Assembly: GCF_900156675.1 (NCBI RefSeq)
Contig: NZ_FTOH01000003.1
Location: 248,001-312,000, forward strand
Length of the DNA: 64,000 nucleotides
Direction: 5' to 3'
Source: Thalassolituus maritimus
Lineage (GTDB): Bacteria; Pseudomonadota; Gammaproteobacteria; Pseudomonadales; Oceanobacteraceae
The notes beneath the pieces were generated by a model, which ran no database searches, was not told the DNA's origin, and saw only the letters and a program-made list of their open reading frames with translations. Made by a program: the position numbers and the translations under genes. Shown here piece by piece: positions 34,650-43,814 of the stretch (position 1 is its first letter; each line of letters starts with the position of its first letter).

Positions 34650-35726
34650 TCAGGCGCTACGGGCCTGGCGGCTAGACGGCTCCATTGAGGAGTTCACCTC
34701 ACGGCGACGGAATTCACCCGGCGAGATGCCTGTCCAGGTTTTGAAGCGACGTTGGAAGGAGCGTGGCTCTGTAAAGCCCAGTCGCAGGGCTATGTCGGAC
34801 ACTGACCATTCCTTTGTTGTCAGCCAGTCCTGAGAGAGTTCGAGTCGGAGTTCGTCGAGGATCTGCTGATAAGAAGATTCAGCCTCCAGAAGACGTCGCT
34901 GCAGAGTTCGTTCAGACATGCCCAGCTGGCTGGCGACGCGCTCACGTCGAGGGATCGTCCTCTCCATCATGCTCTGAAGGGTAGAGCGCACCTGAATTAC
35001 AACAGGATCACACTGCTGCAGCTCCTGGTGTTGCTTTTCTGCCTGCTCCTGCAGGGTTTTGAGCAGTGTTGGATCGGGATGGCGAATCGGCAGGTCCATC
35101 AGTGATGCGTCAAACTCCATTACGTTTACTCCTGAATCAAAGATCAGTTCACAGCGGAAGTACTCTTGATATCGTTCAAGTGTCTCCGCCGGTGGGGCTT
35201 TGTGTTCGAAATAGATTCTTATCGGTGCGATATCGTCCCGGCCGGTCACCCAGCGGGCGTATTCCACTGTGGTAGCCAGATATTCATCAATCAGGTGAGG
35301 GCGGACCAGTGGGTCGCGGCAATAACAGTTCCAGCGCACTGAAACTATGTGCTCACCCTCAGCGAGATCTGTTGTGCCCAGGTTGCCGATCAGAGCCTCG
35401 TAACGCGGAACCAGCCGAAAGGCTTCGCCGCCACTCTGACAGTTCATGATCAGATAACCGACCAGACCGAATGCGCCGGGCGCGACATATCTGGCACTTT
35501 TGAAACCAAACTCTGGATCGGCTGCCTTAGTGATCATCCAGCGCATCATGGCTTCGAAATCACAGGCCTCTACTCTGGCCAGGCGATTGTCCAGCACTCC
35601 GTGATTAACAGAGCATGCGTTGAGTACATCGGTAGGCGCTATACCGTAGTCCTGCGCAGTGCGCAGAAACAAACGAACGAACGCCGACGACACTGTGCCG
35701 GGGACATAATTATTATTCTTATTCAT
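34650..35726 (-). CDS. AraC-family transcriptional regulator (Arabinose_bd-type N-terminus)
   Basis: 358 residues from ATG 35726, which has GAAGAG in front; ATG 35738 is the alternative. The N-terminal 200 residues match the OruR/ArgR-like sensor domain (MMRWMITKAADPEFGFKSARY, FGLVGYLIMNCQ). The C-terminal helix-turn-helix domain reads ERVASQLGMSERTLQRRLLEAESSYQQIL and VSDIALRLGFTEPRSFQRRFKTWTGISPGEFRR, the classical double HTH. It lies divergent from glpD across about 200 nt, so it may control glycerol metabolism or itself; this is inferred from position only. Confidence 0.85.
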   Translation of the reverse strand: MNKNNNYVPGTVSSAFVRLFLRTAQDYGIAPTDVLNACSVNHGVLDNRLARVEACDFEAMMRWMITKAADPEFGFKSARYVAPGAFGLVGYLIMNCQSGGEAFRLVPRYEALIGNLGTTDLAEGEHIVSVRWNCYCRDPLVRPHLIDEYLATTVEYARWVTGRDDIAPIRIYFEHKAPPAETLERYQEYFRCELIFDSGVNVMEFDASLMDLPIRHPDPTLLKTLQEQAEKQHQELQQCDPVVIQVRSTLQSMMERTIPRRERVASQLGMSERTLQRRLLEAESSYQQILDELRLELSQDWLTTKEWSVSDIALRLGFTEPRSFQRRFKTWTGISPGEFRRREVNSSMEPSSRQARSA

Positions 35727-35738
35727 AAGCTCTTCCAT

Positions 35739-35933
35739 GTATCTGGAACATTCTGTGTCAGAACCGCACCTAAGGGTCGATCAGCAGAAACATAGGATGA
35801 TCGTTATACTGATTTAACGCTTCGTGTGCGGCAAGCACATGTGTGTTACAGAATGTTAGTGCTCGGTTACATAGTTTCTGGCTCTTTCATTTGAGGCGAG
35901 AGATGGCGCAGAATGCTTAAAAGGGGGAGGTCT
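35739..35933. promoter_or_regulatory. Divergent regulatory region (AraC regulator / glpD)
   Basis: About 195 nt between divergent starts must hold both promoters and likely the AraC operator. The strong AAGGGGGAGG ribosome site of glpD is at 35921-35930. No operator repeat was confirmed by eye. Confidence 0.4.
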
Positions 35934-37571
35934 ATGTCCATAACTGATTGGAAGTCTGGTGGAAGAGAGCAGAGCTGGCGAGCTCTGACAGAGAATACAC
36001 ACTGGGATATTGTCATTGCTGGCGGTGGTGTCACAGGCGCAGGCGTGGCCAGAGAGGCCGCCCGGCGGGGGCTGCGTGTGTTACTCGTTGATCGTCAGGA
36101 CTTTTCCTGGGGGACCTCCAGCCGCTCTTCCAAGATGGTTCACGGTGGGCTTCGTTACATTGCTCAGGGCGATGTCCGGACGACGCTGCATTCGGTTAAA
36201 GAACGCGAGAGACTGATGAAGGAGGCTCCGGGGCTGGTGGACCTGATGCCGTATATGATGCCGCACTATGACGGACGCTTTCCTGGACGTTTTGCTTTCG
36301 GCATGCTGCTCAAGGTTTACGACCTCCTGGCGCGTCGTAAGTATCACACTTTTCATGGGGCCGATTCCGTCCGTGAACGCTACCCCTTCCTTAACCCTGA
36401 TGGGCTGACCGGTGCATCGGAATTTGCAGATGCAGTCACGGACGATAGCCGCCTGGTAATGCGTATTCTCCACGAGGCCCGGCGTGACGGTGCGGAAGTG
36501 CTGAATTATGTCGCCGTTGATCGTACTGAGCAGAATGCAGATGGTGTGACCATTTCGCTGCGAGATACGGTGGGCGGCGCCAGCTGTAAAGTCACCGCCT
36601 CAGTGCTTGTGAATGCGACGGGGGTCTGGGTTAACGAACTACGGGAACAGCTGGGCCAGAGTGCTGATGTGCGACCGGCGAGGGGGAGCCACATTGTGAT
36701 TCCGGCAGAGCGCCTGCCGGTAGATGTCTCCTTTACTATCCTCCATCCTCAGGATCAGCGTCCCATCTTTGTGTATCCATGGGAGGGCCGCACGGTGATC
36801 GGCACTACCGATCTCGATCACCCAAAACCCGATAATGGCGAAGTGGGCATTACCCGTCGCGAGATGGACTATCTGCTTGCCTTGGCAGCGTTCCAGTTTC
36901 CTGAGGCAGGCATTCAGGAGAAGGACGTCATCTCAAGCTGGGCAGGGGTTCGCCCTCTGGTGGCCAGCGGCGCCAAGAACAGTTCAAAAGAGAGTCGTGA
37001 CCACACCGTCTGGAAAGATGGGCGTGTGGTGTCCGTCAGTGGCGGTAAGCTGACGACTTTTCGCCTGATTGCGCTTGATGTTCTCAAAGAAGCACGGGAT
37101 GAGCTGCCAGAGTGTGAGGTCGATAAAAAGGCCCCGGTATTCACGATAACCGATCCGGCCATTGCCTCATTAGCAAGCGAACAGATGGCGCATCGGCTGG
37201 CTGGGTTCTATGGCCGCGATGCGGCTGAGATCATTGGCACTGCGAAAGCACACGGTGGTGCGGAGGATCTGGAGCCTATACCGGGAACTCATACATGCTG
37301 GGCCGAGCTTCGCTGGCAGGCCGCAAGTGAGGCTGTTGTGCATCTGGATGATCTGATGCTCAGGCGCAGCCGTCTTGGCCTTTTGCTTAAAAATGGAGGG
37401 CTTGATCTGTTGCCTGATCTGAAAGAAAGGCTGCAGCCAATGCTTGGCTGGTCTGATGAGCATTGGGCTGCCGAAGTTGAGCGCTATCGTCGGCTGTGGT
37501 CGCAATTCTATTCGCTGCCATCCGTACAGTCTGAGCAGGCTGCAAAGACTTCAGAAGGCGAGATCGCCTGA
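35934..37571 (+). CDS. glpD: Aerobic glycerol-3-phosphate dehydrogenase
   Basis: 545 residues from ATG 35934 (MSITDWKSGGREQSW); the upstream ATG at 35913 is less likely because the ribosome site lies just before 35934. FAD-binding DIVIAGGGVTGAGVAREAARRG, DxxxGTSSRSSKMVHGGLRY, GVRPLVASGAKNSSKESRDH and GGKLTTFR are the family marks. Membrane-associated FAD enzyme that oxidises G3P to dihydroxyacetone phosphate and gives electrons to quinone. Longer than E. coli GlpD (501 residues), with a C-terminal extension of Ala/Glu residues (SEQAAKTSEGE). The end overlaps the convergent EAL-HDOD gene by 21 nt. Confidence 0.93.
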   Translation: MSITDWKSGGREQSWRALTENTHWDIVIAGGGVTGAGVAREAARRGLRVLLVDRQDFSWGTSSRSSKMVHGGLRYIAQGDVRTTLHSVKERERLMKEAPGLVDLMPYMMPHYDGRFPGRFAFGMLLKVYDLLARRKYHTFHGADSVRERYPFLNPDGLTGASEFADAVTDDSRLVMRILHEARRDGAEVLNYVAVDRTEQNADGVTISLRDTVGGASCKVTASVLVNATGVWVNELREQLGQSADVRPARGSHIVIPAERLPVDVSFTILHPQDQRPIFVYPWEGRTVIGTTDLDHPKPDNGEVGITRREMDYLLALAAFQFPEAGIQEKDVISSWAGVRPLVASGAKNSSKESRDHTVWKDGRVVSVSGGKLTTFRLIALDVLKEARDELPECEVDKKAPVFTITDPAIASLASEQMAHRLAGFYGRDAAEIIGTAKAHGGAEDLEPIPGTHTCWAELRWQAASEAVVHLDDLMLRRSRLGLLLKNGGLDLLPDLKERLQPMLGWSDEHWAAEVERYRRLWSQFYSLPSVQSEQAAKTSEGEIA

Positions 37572-38768
37572 TTGCTGTGACACCGTATGGATCGCTTGCT
37601 CAATGCTTGCTTCCAGCTCGCCGGGCGTGACTTCAAGTGACGCCCAGTCGATCGTGTCGGCGGCTCCTTTTTCCCACTGCATCAATGCTTTCAGATGTTG
37701 ACCGTATACCCCCGAGTTTTCGGTAATTGCCTGGGTGAGCTCTTTTGGCAGATTTACGCGGGCGCAGACTTCATCGATGGGCATATCCAACATGGCATCA
37801 AGAAGAGAGAAGAGCCCCAGTGTGAACGCGGTATCCGGCTCCATTGTGTCTGTTCCGGCTGACAGGCTCTGCATCAGGTAACCACGAAACAGGGCCTGTT
37901 GTTGAAGCACTGCCGGTTTGTCGGAGAGCTTGCCCAGGGCGAGTAGATTCGCCCAGTTGCGGATACGGCTTAGCCCAAGTGCGGTTGCTGCTCTCTGAAG
38001 GGTTGTGATAGGGGCTCCGTGATTCACTTGCGGTGAGTTCGCCATCTGTAACAAGCGATAGCTTAACTGAGGGTCGCGGCGGACGGTGTCGACGATATCG
38101 TCGAAATCGGCTTCTTCCTGATTTAATGCGCCTAGCAACTGCATGACCGCAAGGTGAGAGTCAGGTGTTCGTCGCCCGAACAGAATCACAGGCTTTGAGA
38201 AAAAATAGCCTTGAAATAAGTCGTAACCTGCAGCCTTGCAGTGCTCGAATTCTTCGTGAGTTTCTACCTTTTCCGCCAGCCAGAGTAAGCCTTCACGGTG
38301 AAACTTTTTGCGAACCGCGCCAGCATAATCCGGAGAGCCAAGCGCGGGTAGGTCAACCTTGACGATATCTGCGTACTTGAGCCAAGCAGCCTGTGCCTCA
38401 TCACCTGTAAAATCGTCGACAGCGATACGGAAGCCCTGCTGCTTCAGGCGAACAACAGCATTTATGTTCTTTTCGGTTGCCGGGATGTGCTCAAGCAATT
38501 CAATCACCATCTCATCCGGTGATAGTGGTAAATCAACGCTCAGGAAATCCGCTGTAAAGTTAACAAACGCAGGTCGCCCGCCAGTCACGAGGGCCATGCC
38601 GATTTCATGCATGGCGCCTATAACTACCTCTGTCGTGGCACTGTTGCCATGTGCGTCCTGCCAGGCCTCTGTCGCGTCAGGAATGGGGCGGCATAGCAAC
38701 TCGTAGGCATATATCGCTTTGTTGCTATCCAGAATGGGCTGTCGTGCCAGTAATGGGCGGTCTTGCAT
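37551..38768 (-). CDS. EAL-HDOD signalling protein (degenerate EAL)
   Basis: 405 residues from ATG 38768. N-terminal EAL domain (about 1-185): the signature is YELLCR (ELL, not EAL; E23), then VNFTADFL, IELLEHIP, VDDFTGDEAQ, KVDLPALG and LAEKVETHEEFEHCKAAG with FQGYFFSKP. DDFG is changed to DDFT and parts of the metal site are altered, so it may bind c-di-GMP without cleaving it. C-terminal HDOD domain (about 195-390): YRLLQMANSPQ, GLSRIRNWANLLAL. This YuxH/CdgJ-type pair regulates motility or surface behaviour in other Gammaproteobacteria. Convergent with glpD, upstream of cheV in the opposite direction. Confidence 0.85.
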   Translation of the reverse strand: MQDRPLLARQPILDSNKAIYAYELLCRPIPDATEAWQDAHGNSATTEVVIGAMHEIGMALVTGGRPAFVNFTADFLSVDLPLSPDEMVIELLEHIPATEKNINAVVRLKQQGFRIAVDDFTGDEAQAAWLKYADIVKVDLPALGSPDYAGAVRKKFHREGLLWLAEKVETHEEFEHCKAAGYDLFQGYFFSKPVILFGRRTPDSHLAVMQLLGALNQEEADFDDIVDTVRRDPQLSYRLLQMANSPQVNHGAPITTLQRAATALGLSRIRNWANLLALGKLSDKPAVLQQQALFRGYLMQSLSAGTDTMEPDTAFTLGLFSLLDAMLDMPIDEVCARVNLPKELTQAITENSGVYGQHLKALMQWEKGAADTIDWASLEVTPGELEASIEQAIHTVSQQSGDLAF

Positions 38769-38922
38769 GCGTGATCCTGACTGTCTGGTTGAGCCTTTTC
38801 GACATGTGTCGCACCGGAGCGCACGTTTGTCCGGCAATTAAAGTGAGTGTAGCTGGTATTTTGTTCTGCGTTTTGGTGATGCTTGACTACACTTTTCTGA
38901 GTAACGATGTCCGGAGTAGATT

Positions 38923-39870
38923 ATGAGCAACGTACTCAGCAGTGTTGACGCCCGAACCCAGTTAGTTGGGCAGAACAGGCTGGAACTACTGCTGTTCCAT
39001 TTGGGTGGCCAGCAATACTTTGCAATCAATGTGTTCAAGGTGCAGGAGGTTATGCGCCTGCCTGAACTGACCAAAATTCCGGACAGTCACCCCTGTATTC
39101 GCGGCGTCTGTCATGTCAGGGGCCAAACAGTGCCTGTTGTTGACCTCAGGGCGGCCGTGAAAATGGGTCCGATGACAGGGGATACCAGCAACTGCAATAT
39201 CATCGTCACTGAGTACAACATGACGATTCAGGCGTTTCTCGTTGGTGGTGTGGATCGTATTGTGAATATGAACTGGAATGAGATTCTGCCGCCTCCGGGT
39301 GGCGCGGGTCGGCAACACTACCTGACGGCGATTACCCGGATTGACGAGCGCATCGTTGAGATTATCGACGTAGAAAAGGTCCTGGCTGAGATCAGCCCTT
39401 ACGAGCTCGAACTTACAGAGGATGCCTATGACCGTGAGCTGCTTGAGAAAGTGCACGGCAAAGACATCCTGATTGTTGATGACTCGAATGTCGCTCTTGA
39501 GCAGATGAAAAATGTGATTGCGCCTATGGGCCTGAATATTGTTCAGGCGCGTAACGGCCTGGAAGCGTATCAGACTCTGATGCACTGGAAGCAGGAGGGG
39601 CGTGATATCCGCGACCGCCTATTGATGATTATCACAGATGCTGAGATGCCCGAAATGGACGGCTACATGCTGACCACGGAGATTCGTCAGGACCCGGATC
39701 TGAAAGATACCTTTGTGATACTGCATACGTCACTGTCGGGCAACTTCAACAAAGCCATGGTTGAGAAGGTTGGTTGCGATGGATTCCTGTCGAAGTTCAA
39801 ACCCCACAGTCTTGCCGATGAAGTACAGAAACTGATTCGTATGAAAGTCGAGCAAGCCGAAGGACGGTAG
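38923..39870 (+). CDS. cheV: Chemotaxis protein CheV (CheW-receiver fusion)
   Basis: 315 residues. CheW domain about 10-160 (LELLLFHLGGQQYFAINVFKVQEV, IRGVCHVRGQTVPVVDL) and response-regulator receiver about 180-310 (DILIVDDSNVALEQM, ITDAEMPEMDG with phospho-acceptor D239, ILHTSLSGNFNKA, FLSKFKP with the conserved Lys). Couples chemoreceptors to the CheA kinase and can act as a phosphate sink. It stands away from any main che operon but near a CheZ-like gene and an EAL-HDOD gene. Confidence 0.95.
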   Translation: MSNVLSSVDARTQLVGQNRLELLLFHLGGQQYFAINVFKVQEVMRLPELTKIPDSHPCIRGVCHVRGQTVPVVDLRAAVKMGPMTGDTSNCNIIVTEYNMTIQAFLVGGVDRIVNMNWNEILPPPGGAGRQHYLTAITRIDERIVEIIDVEKVLAEISPYELELTEDAYDRELLEKVHGKDILIVDDSNVALEQMKNVIAPMGLNIVQARNGLEAYQTLMHWKQEGRDIRDRLLMIITDAEMPEMDGYMLTTEIRQDPDLKDTFVILHTSLSGNFNKAMVEKVGCDGFLSKFKPHSLADEVQKLIRMKVEQAEGR

Positions 39871-39904
39871 CAGCGTATACCTGCCCGGATTCGCCGTATA
39901 CACT

Positions 39905-39925
39905 AAGGGGCTCTGAGGAGCCCTT
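39905..39925 (+). promoter_or_regulatory. Small hairpin at the MOSC gene ribosome site
   Basis: AAGGGGCTC/GAGCCCTT stem (one G bulged) with a TGAG loop ends directly at the ATG (39926); it includes the GAGGAG ribosome site. It could weaken translation initiation or be a short cheV terminator. Confidence 0.4.
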
Positions 39926-40720
39926 ATGAAAATATCCCGCCTGTTTATCTATCCGGTTAAATCCTGTTCCGGCATCGAAGTTAATTCTCTCAGTTTTGAC
40001 CGCGATGGTCCGGTAGGGGATCGGCGTTTTGTCATTGCCTCGCCCGCGGGTGACTTTATAACCCAGCGGGAAGTACCTGCGATGGCACATATTCAGCCTG
40101 AATTTAATGCTGGAGATCTTGTGCTCACTTATCCGGGGCGAAGTGAAATTCGTGTATCAACAAGGTCGTCAGCGAAGCCACAGCGCGTCCGTATCTGGAG
40201 TGATGAAATAACGGGCGTTGATTGTGGAAACGAGGTCGCTACTTGGCTTTCAGGAATTCTTGCTCGGTCGGCCCGGTTATTTATGCTTCCGGAGCAGAAT
40301 CCCCGTCGTGCGGATACTGAATACGCCCCAGAAGATACTGCTGTCGGATACGCTGATGGATTCCCGCTCCTTGTTGTAACGCAGGAAAGCCTCGATGCAT
40401 TGAGTGAGGCGGCTGAGTTGCCTGTTGATGTCAGGCGTTTTCGGCCAAATGTGGTTGTGGAGGGGGCCGCTTCTGCATTTGTAGAGCGTGGGTGGACTGC
40501 GTTGAACACCGATAATGGAGAGCAGCTGACACTGGTTAAGCCCTGTGAACGTTGTGTTATTCCCACTCGTGATCCGGACACTCTGGAGCGAAGCCCCGAG
40601 GTGATGAGTGCGCTGAAGGCTTTGTGTCGGCTTGATGGGCGGATAATATTCGGTCAGAACGCTTTGTTCACCGGGAAGCGTCTCGGAGTGGGCGAGACGC
40701 TTTTCGCGCAATCAGAATAG
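39926..40720 (+). CDS. MOSC-domain protein, YcbX-like
   Basis: 264 residues. N-terminal MOSC_N barrel (LFIYPVKSCSGIEVNSL, GPVGDRRFVIA, FITQREVPAMAHIQ) and C-terminal MOSC domain (FRPNVVVEGAASAFVERGWTAL, LVKPCERCVIPTRDPDT with the conserved Cys, FGQNALF). In E. coli YcbX reduces N-hydroxylated bases with a molybdenum cofactor; MOSC proteins ligate Moco through the Cys. The end overlaps the convergent CheZ-like gene by 9 nt. Ribosome site GAGGAG. Confidence 0.85.
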   Translation: MKISRLFIYPVKSCSGIEVNSLSFDRDGPVGDRRFVIASPAGDFITQREVPAMAHIQPEFNAGDLVLTYPGRSEIRVSTRSSAKPQRVRIWSDEITGVDCGNEVATWLSGILARSARLFMLPEQNPRRADTEYAPEDTAVGYADGFPLLVVTQESLDALSEAAELPVDVRRFRPNVVVEGAASAFVERGWTALNTDNGEQLTLVKPCERCVIPTRDPDTLERSPEVMSALKALCRLDGRIIFGQNALFTGKRLGVGETLFAQSE

Positions 40721-41287
40721 TTCGATATCGTCATCTGTACCGAAGGAATCATCCATCGGTTTATTAAAGTGGTGGTGGTAGATTTCGAGCGCTTCGGCGA
40801 TTGAACGTCCTGCAAGGATGTGCTCGAACATAATGCGTTCGGCTTCCATGGTGTAGTTCGCTTTAATTTCGCTCTGTAGCTGAACCCATTCTTTTTCGAT
40901 ATACCGGCCCTTGGGATCACTGATCAGATGGCCCATCTTCTCAAGACTCTCACCTACGTGCTCCATGCGTTGGGACAGGCGATCGTAAAACTGAAAAGCG
41001 ACAACGGCTTTGCCTACTTCTGCGTGGATGATTTCAGCGGCGTCTTTGATTTCCTGCGGTGCGTCCGGGTCTACCTTTGCAAAGTGGTCGAGTAGCAGGC
41101 GCGACCTGCTGGCGATTGAGGTGAAGCTATGCGTCAGAGTATCCACAGAGTCGTTACCTTCCTTCATCGAGGTATCGATCTGTGCGACGGCCAGCGCCAG
41201 TAAAGTCAGTGTTTCGCCTATCTGGCTCCAGTTCAGCTGATCGTCCGGGACGGAGCGGCTGAGAGAATGTCGTTCAAGTTGCGCCAT
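40712..41287 (-). CDS. CheZ-like helical protein
   Basis: 191 residues, almost all alpha-helical and rich in Glu, Asp and Gln. The region AVVAFQFYDRLSQRMEHV (about residues 94-111) contains a D102-R-L-S-Q106 pair, the same D-x-x-x-Q spacing as the CheZ active site (D143/Q147 in E. coli). The extreme C-terminus is acidic and ends in an aromatic residue (DDDIELF), like the CheY-binding tail of CheZ (ends in LGF). It lacks the length of full CheZ and overall identity is low. It lies convergent to the MOSC gene and 0.8 kb after cheV. A phosphatase role on CheY or on CheV's receiver is possible but unproven. Confidence 0.6.
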   Translation of the reverse strand: MAQLERHSLSRSVPDDQLNWSQIGETLTLLALAVAQIDTSMKEGNDSVDTLTHSFTSIASRSRLLLDHFAKVDPDAPQEIKDAAEIIHAEVGKAVVAFQFYDRLSQRMEHVGESLEKMGHLISDPKGRYIEKEWVQLQSEIKANYTMEAERIMFEHILAGRSIAEALEIYHHHFNKPMDDSFGTDDDIELF

Positions 41288-41402
41288 GGAGTTCGCATCC
41301 GGAAAAGGTTTGAACTTAGCTTAGTACAAGTACGCGCCGGAGCCAGTCATGACAGTGTAAGTCATGCAATAGTCAGGTTCTGTGTCGTTCTGCTTCTTGC
41401 TT

Positions 41403-42269
41403 TTATTCGCGCTGCTGTAGTCGTAAAAGCAGGGATGACGTGTCTTTATTGCCGTTTCCACCCGATTCGAGCTGTTGGTAATAGCTATCCACAATCTCGG
41501 TGATGGGCAGAGAAACGCCTTCTGCTTTGGCTTCGTGCAGGCAGATTTGCAGATCCTTGTGCATTAGCGAGACAGCGAACCCATGGTCGTAGTCGCCGTC
41601 TATCATGGTTTGGTGGCGGTTGATCAGTTGCCAGCTACTGGCGGCACCTTGCCCGACAAGCTCCATGACCTTCTTTGGATCAAGGCCGCTTTCCTGAGCG
41701 AAGTGGATCCCTTCGGCCAGAGACTGAATCAGTCCGGCGACACAGATCTGATTGACCATCTTGGTCTTCTGGCCACAGCCCGGATCGCCCATGTGCGCAA
41801 TGGCTTTTGTGTATGGTGCTGTGAGATCTACCAGTCGCTCGTAGGCGTTGGAATCACATCCCGCCATAAGTGATAGCTGACCATTCTGAGCACCTTGCTG
41901 ACCGCCTGATACGGGAACATCACAGAAATATACGCCATTCTCTGAGGCTTTGGCGGCCATCCGTTCGGCCAGGCCTGCACTCGTGGTGCTGTGATCGACG
42001 ATCAGCGCACCTGGCTTGAGTTGATTTATTATACCGTTATCTATCAGCCACTCTTCGACGTCTTCATCCCGGCTCACGCAGAGTATGACAGCCTCCGTCT
42101 GCACGGGGAGGGTAGAGGGCGTTGCCAATGCCTGCCCCTGGTTGCTGGCGAGCCACTGGGCAGCCTTGGCAGGGCTGCGGTTTGCTACGGTCAGGGAGTG
42201 GCCTGCGCTAGCGAGGTGCGCAGCCATAGGGGCGCCCATATTGCCAAGGCCGATAAAGAGAATATTCAC
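41403..42269 (-). CDS. NAD(P)-dependent beta-hydroxyacid dehydrogenase (3-hydroxyisobutyrate dehydrogenase family)
   Basis: 288 residues. Rossmann start MNILFIGLGNMGAPMAAHLASAG, substrate site DHSTTSAGLAERMA, VPVSGGQQGAQNGQL, and the catalytic Lys in GQKTKMVNQICVAG. Oxidises or reduces short hydroxy acids such as 3-hydroxyisobutyrate, tartronate semialdehyde or glyoxylate; the exact substrate cannot be told. Its start is about 70 nt downstream of the gltA stop on the same strand, with a terminator between. Confidence 0.85.
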   Translation of the reverse strand: MNILFIGLGNMGAPMAAHLASAGHSLTVANRSPAKAAQWLASNQGQALATPSTLPVQTEAVILCVSRDEDVEEWLIDNGIINQLKPGALIVDHSTTSAGLAERMAAKASENGVYFCDVPVSGGQQGAQNGQLSLMAGCDSNAYERLVDLTAPYTKAIAHMGDPGCGQKTKMVNQICVAGLIQSLAEGIHFAQESGLDPKKVMELVGQGAASSWQLINRHQTMIDGDYDHGFAVSLMHKDLQICLHEAKAEGVSLPITEIVDSYYQQLESGGNGNKDTSSLLLRLQQRE

Positions 42270-42304
42270 TGGGTATCCTTATGTGCAGTTCTTCGAGGCG
42301 AAAA

Positions 42305-42328
42305 AAAAGCCGCTGGTCAGCGGCTTTT
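42305..42328 (-). terminator. gltA terminator
   Basis: Stem AAAAGCCGCT/AGCGGCTTTT with GGTC loop, just after the gltA stop on the minus strand; the A-run on + reads as a T-run on -. Confidence 0.8.
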
Positions 42329-42341
42329 CTTATCCCTGGCG

Positions 42342-43619
42342 TTAGCCTGGGTAGTCACGCTTAGCGTAACCAGTGTACAGCTGACGCGGACGACCGATAC
42401 GGTAGTTGCCGCTGATCATTTCGTTCCAGTGTGCAATCCAGCCCGGAGTACGGCCAGTTGCAAAGATCACAGTGAACATCTCCGTCGGGATGCCGATGGC
42501 TTTCAGGATGATACCCGAGTAGAAGTCAACGTTAGGATACAGACCACGTTTAATGAAGTACTCGTCTTCAGTCGCAATTTTCTCCAGCTTCATCGCGATC
42601 TTCAGCAGTGGATCATCTTCCATGCCGAGTTCAGCCAGAACTTCGTCACAGGTCTGCTTCATGACTTTAGCGCGTGGGTCGAAGTTCTTGTAAACGCGGT
42701 GACCGAAGCCCATCAGACGGAATGGATCTTCTTTGTCTTTCGCTTTTGCAACGAACTTGTCGATGTTCGACTCGTCGCCGATCTCGTTCAGCATGTTCAG
42801 AACGGCTTCGTTTGCACCACCGTGGGCAGGGCCCCAGAGTGCAGCGATACCAGAAGCAATACATGCGAACGGGTTGGCGCCAGTTGAACCAGCCAGACGT
42901 ACGGTTGACGTCGATGCATTCTGTTCGTGGTCAGCGTGCAACAGGAAGATACGGTCCATTGCTTTTGCCAGAACCGGGCTTACTTTCTTCTCTTCACATG
43001 GCGTGTTGAACATCATGTGCAGGAAGTTTTCTGCGTAGCTCAGGTCGTTGCGCGGGTACATGAACGGCTGGCCGATACTGTACTTGTAAACCATTGCAGC
43101 GAGGGTCGGCATTTTCGCGATCAGACGGTGTGCAGATACCATGCGGGAATGCTCGTCATGGATATCCAGTGAATCGTGATAGAACGCAGAGAGCGCACCA
43201 ACGACACCACACATAACAGCCATCGGGTGAGCATCACGTCGGAAGCCGTTGAAGAAATGGCTCAGCTGCTCATGAACCATAGTGTGGTTCTTAATGGTGC
43301 TGACGAATGTTTCTTTTTGCTCTGCATCAGGCAGCTCGCCGTGCAGCAGCAGGTAGCAGGTTTCCAGGTAGTCTGACTTCTCAGCCAGTTGATCAATCGG
43401 GTAACCGCGGTGAAGCAGTACGCCAGCTGCGCCGTCGATGTATGTAATCGCAGATTCGGTTGCTGCGGTTGATACAAAGCCAGGGTCGTATGTAAACAGG
43501 CCTTTGCCAGTCAGACTGCGAACGTCGACGACATCAGGTCCTACGGTGCCTTCGTATACCGGCAGTTCTAATGTTTCTTCTACGCCATCGACTTTCAGTG
43601 TTGCTTTCTTGTCAGCCAT
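42342..43619 (-). CDS. gltA: Citrate synthase, hexameric type II
   Basis: 425 residues. Catalytic regions [27 protein letters not shown] (His) and [16 protein letters not shown] (His), and an Asp in the [15 protein letters not shown] segment region. N-terminal extension ([23 protein letters not shown]) is the mark of the NADH-regulated gammaproteobacterial type. Condenses acetyl-CoA and oxaloacetate to citrate. Divergent from sdhCDAB; strong TTGACA/TATAGT promoter about 170-195 nt upstream. Confidence 0.97.
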   Translation of the reverse strand: MADKKATLKVDGVEETLELPVYEGTVGPDVVDVRSLTGKGLFTYDPGFVSTAATESAITYIDGAAGVLLHRGYPIDQLAEKSDYLETCYLLLHGELPDAEQKETFVSTIKNHTMVHEQLSHFFNGFRRDAHPMAVMCGVVGALSAFYHDSLDIHDEHSRMVSAHRLIAKMPTLAAMVYKYSIGQPFMYPRNDLSYAENFLHMMFNTPCEEKKVSPVLAKAMDRIFLLHADHEQNASTSTVRLAGSTGANPFACIASGIAALWGPAHGGANEAVLNMLNEIGDESNIDKFVAKAKDKEDPFRLMGFGHRVYKNFDPRAKVMKQTCDEVLAELGMEDDPLLKIAMKLEKIATEDEYFIKRGLYPNVDFYSGIILKAIGIPTEMFTVIFATGRTPGWIAHWNEMISGNYRIGRPRQLYTGYAKRDYPG

Positions 43620-43786
43620 GAAATGAGGCCTCCTGCTATCTGATTAATACCCCAGAGAACATTGTAAGTTCTCCAACTCTCCCGGTCGCTGTGCTTTTTA
43701 CAGCTGCGAAATTCAGCCTGGTCAGCCAGAATTTCAGCACAGGAGAGAACACTTTTTAAGGTGTTACCCCCAAACAAAGGGGCACA

Positions 43787-43814
43787 ACTATAGATTGTGG
43801 AGCTGGTTTGTCAA
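43787..43814 (-). promoter_or_regulatory. sigma70-type promoter for gltA
   Basis: On the minus strand: TTGACA (revcomp of 43809-43814), 16-nt spacer, TATAGT (revcomp of 43787-43792). Predicted start near 43780, giving a leader of about 160 nt before gltA. Confidence 0.65.

Noticed and set aside
38986-39585. Open frame antisense to cheV (199 codons)
   Set aside because: Shadow of cheV with low-complexity His/Asn-rich product.
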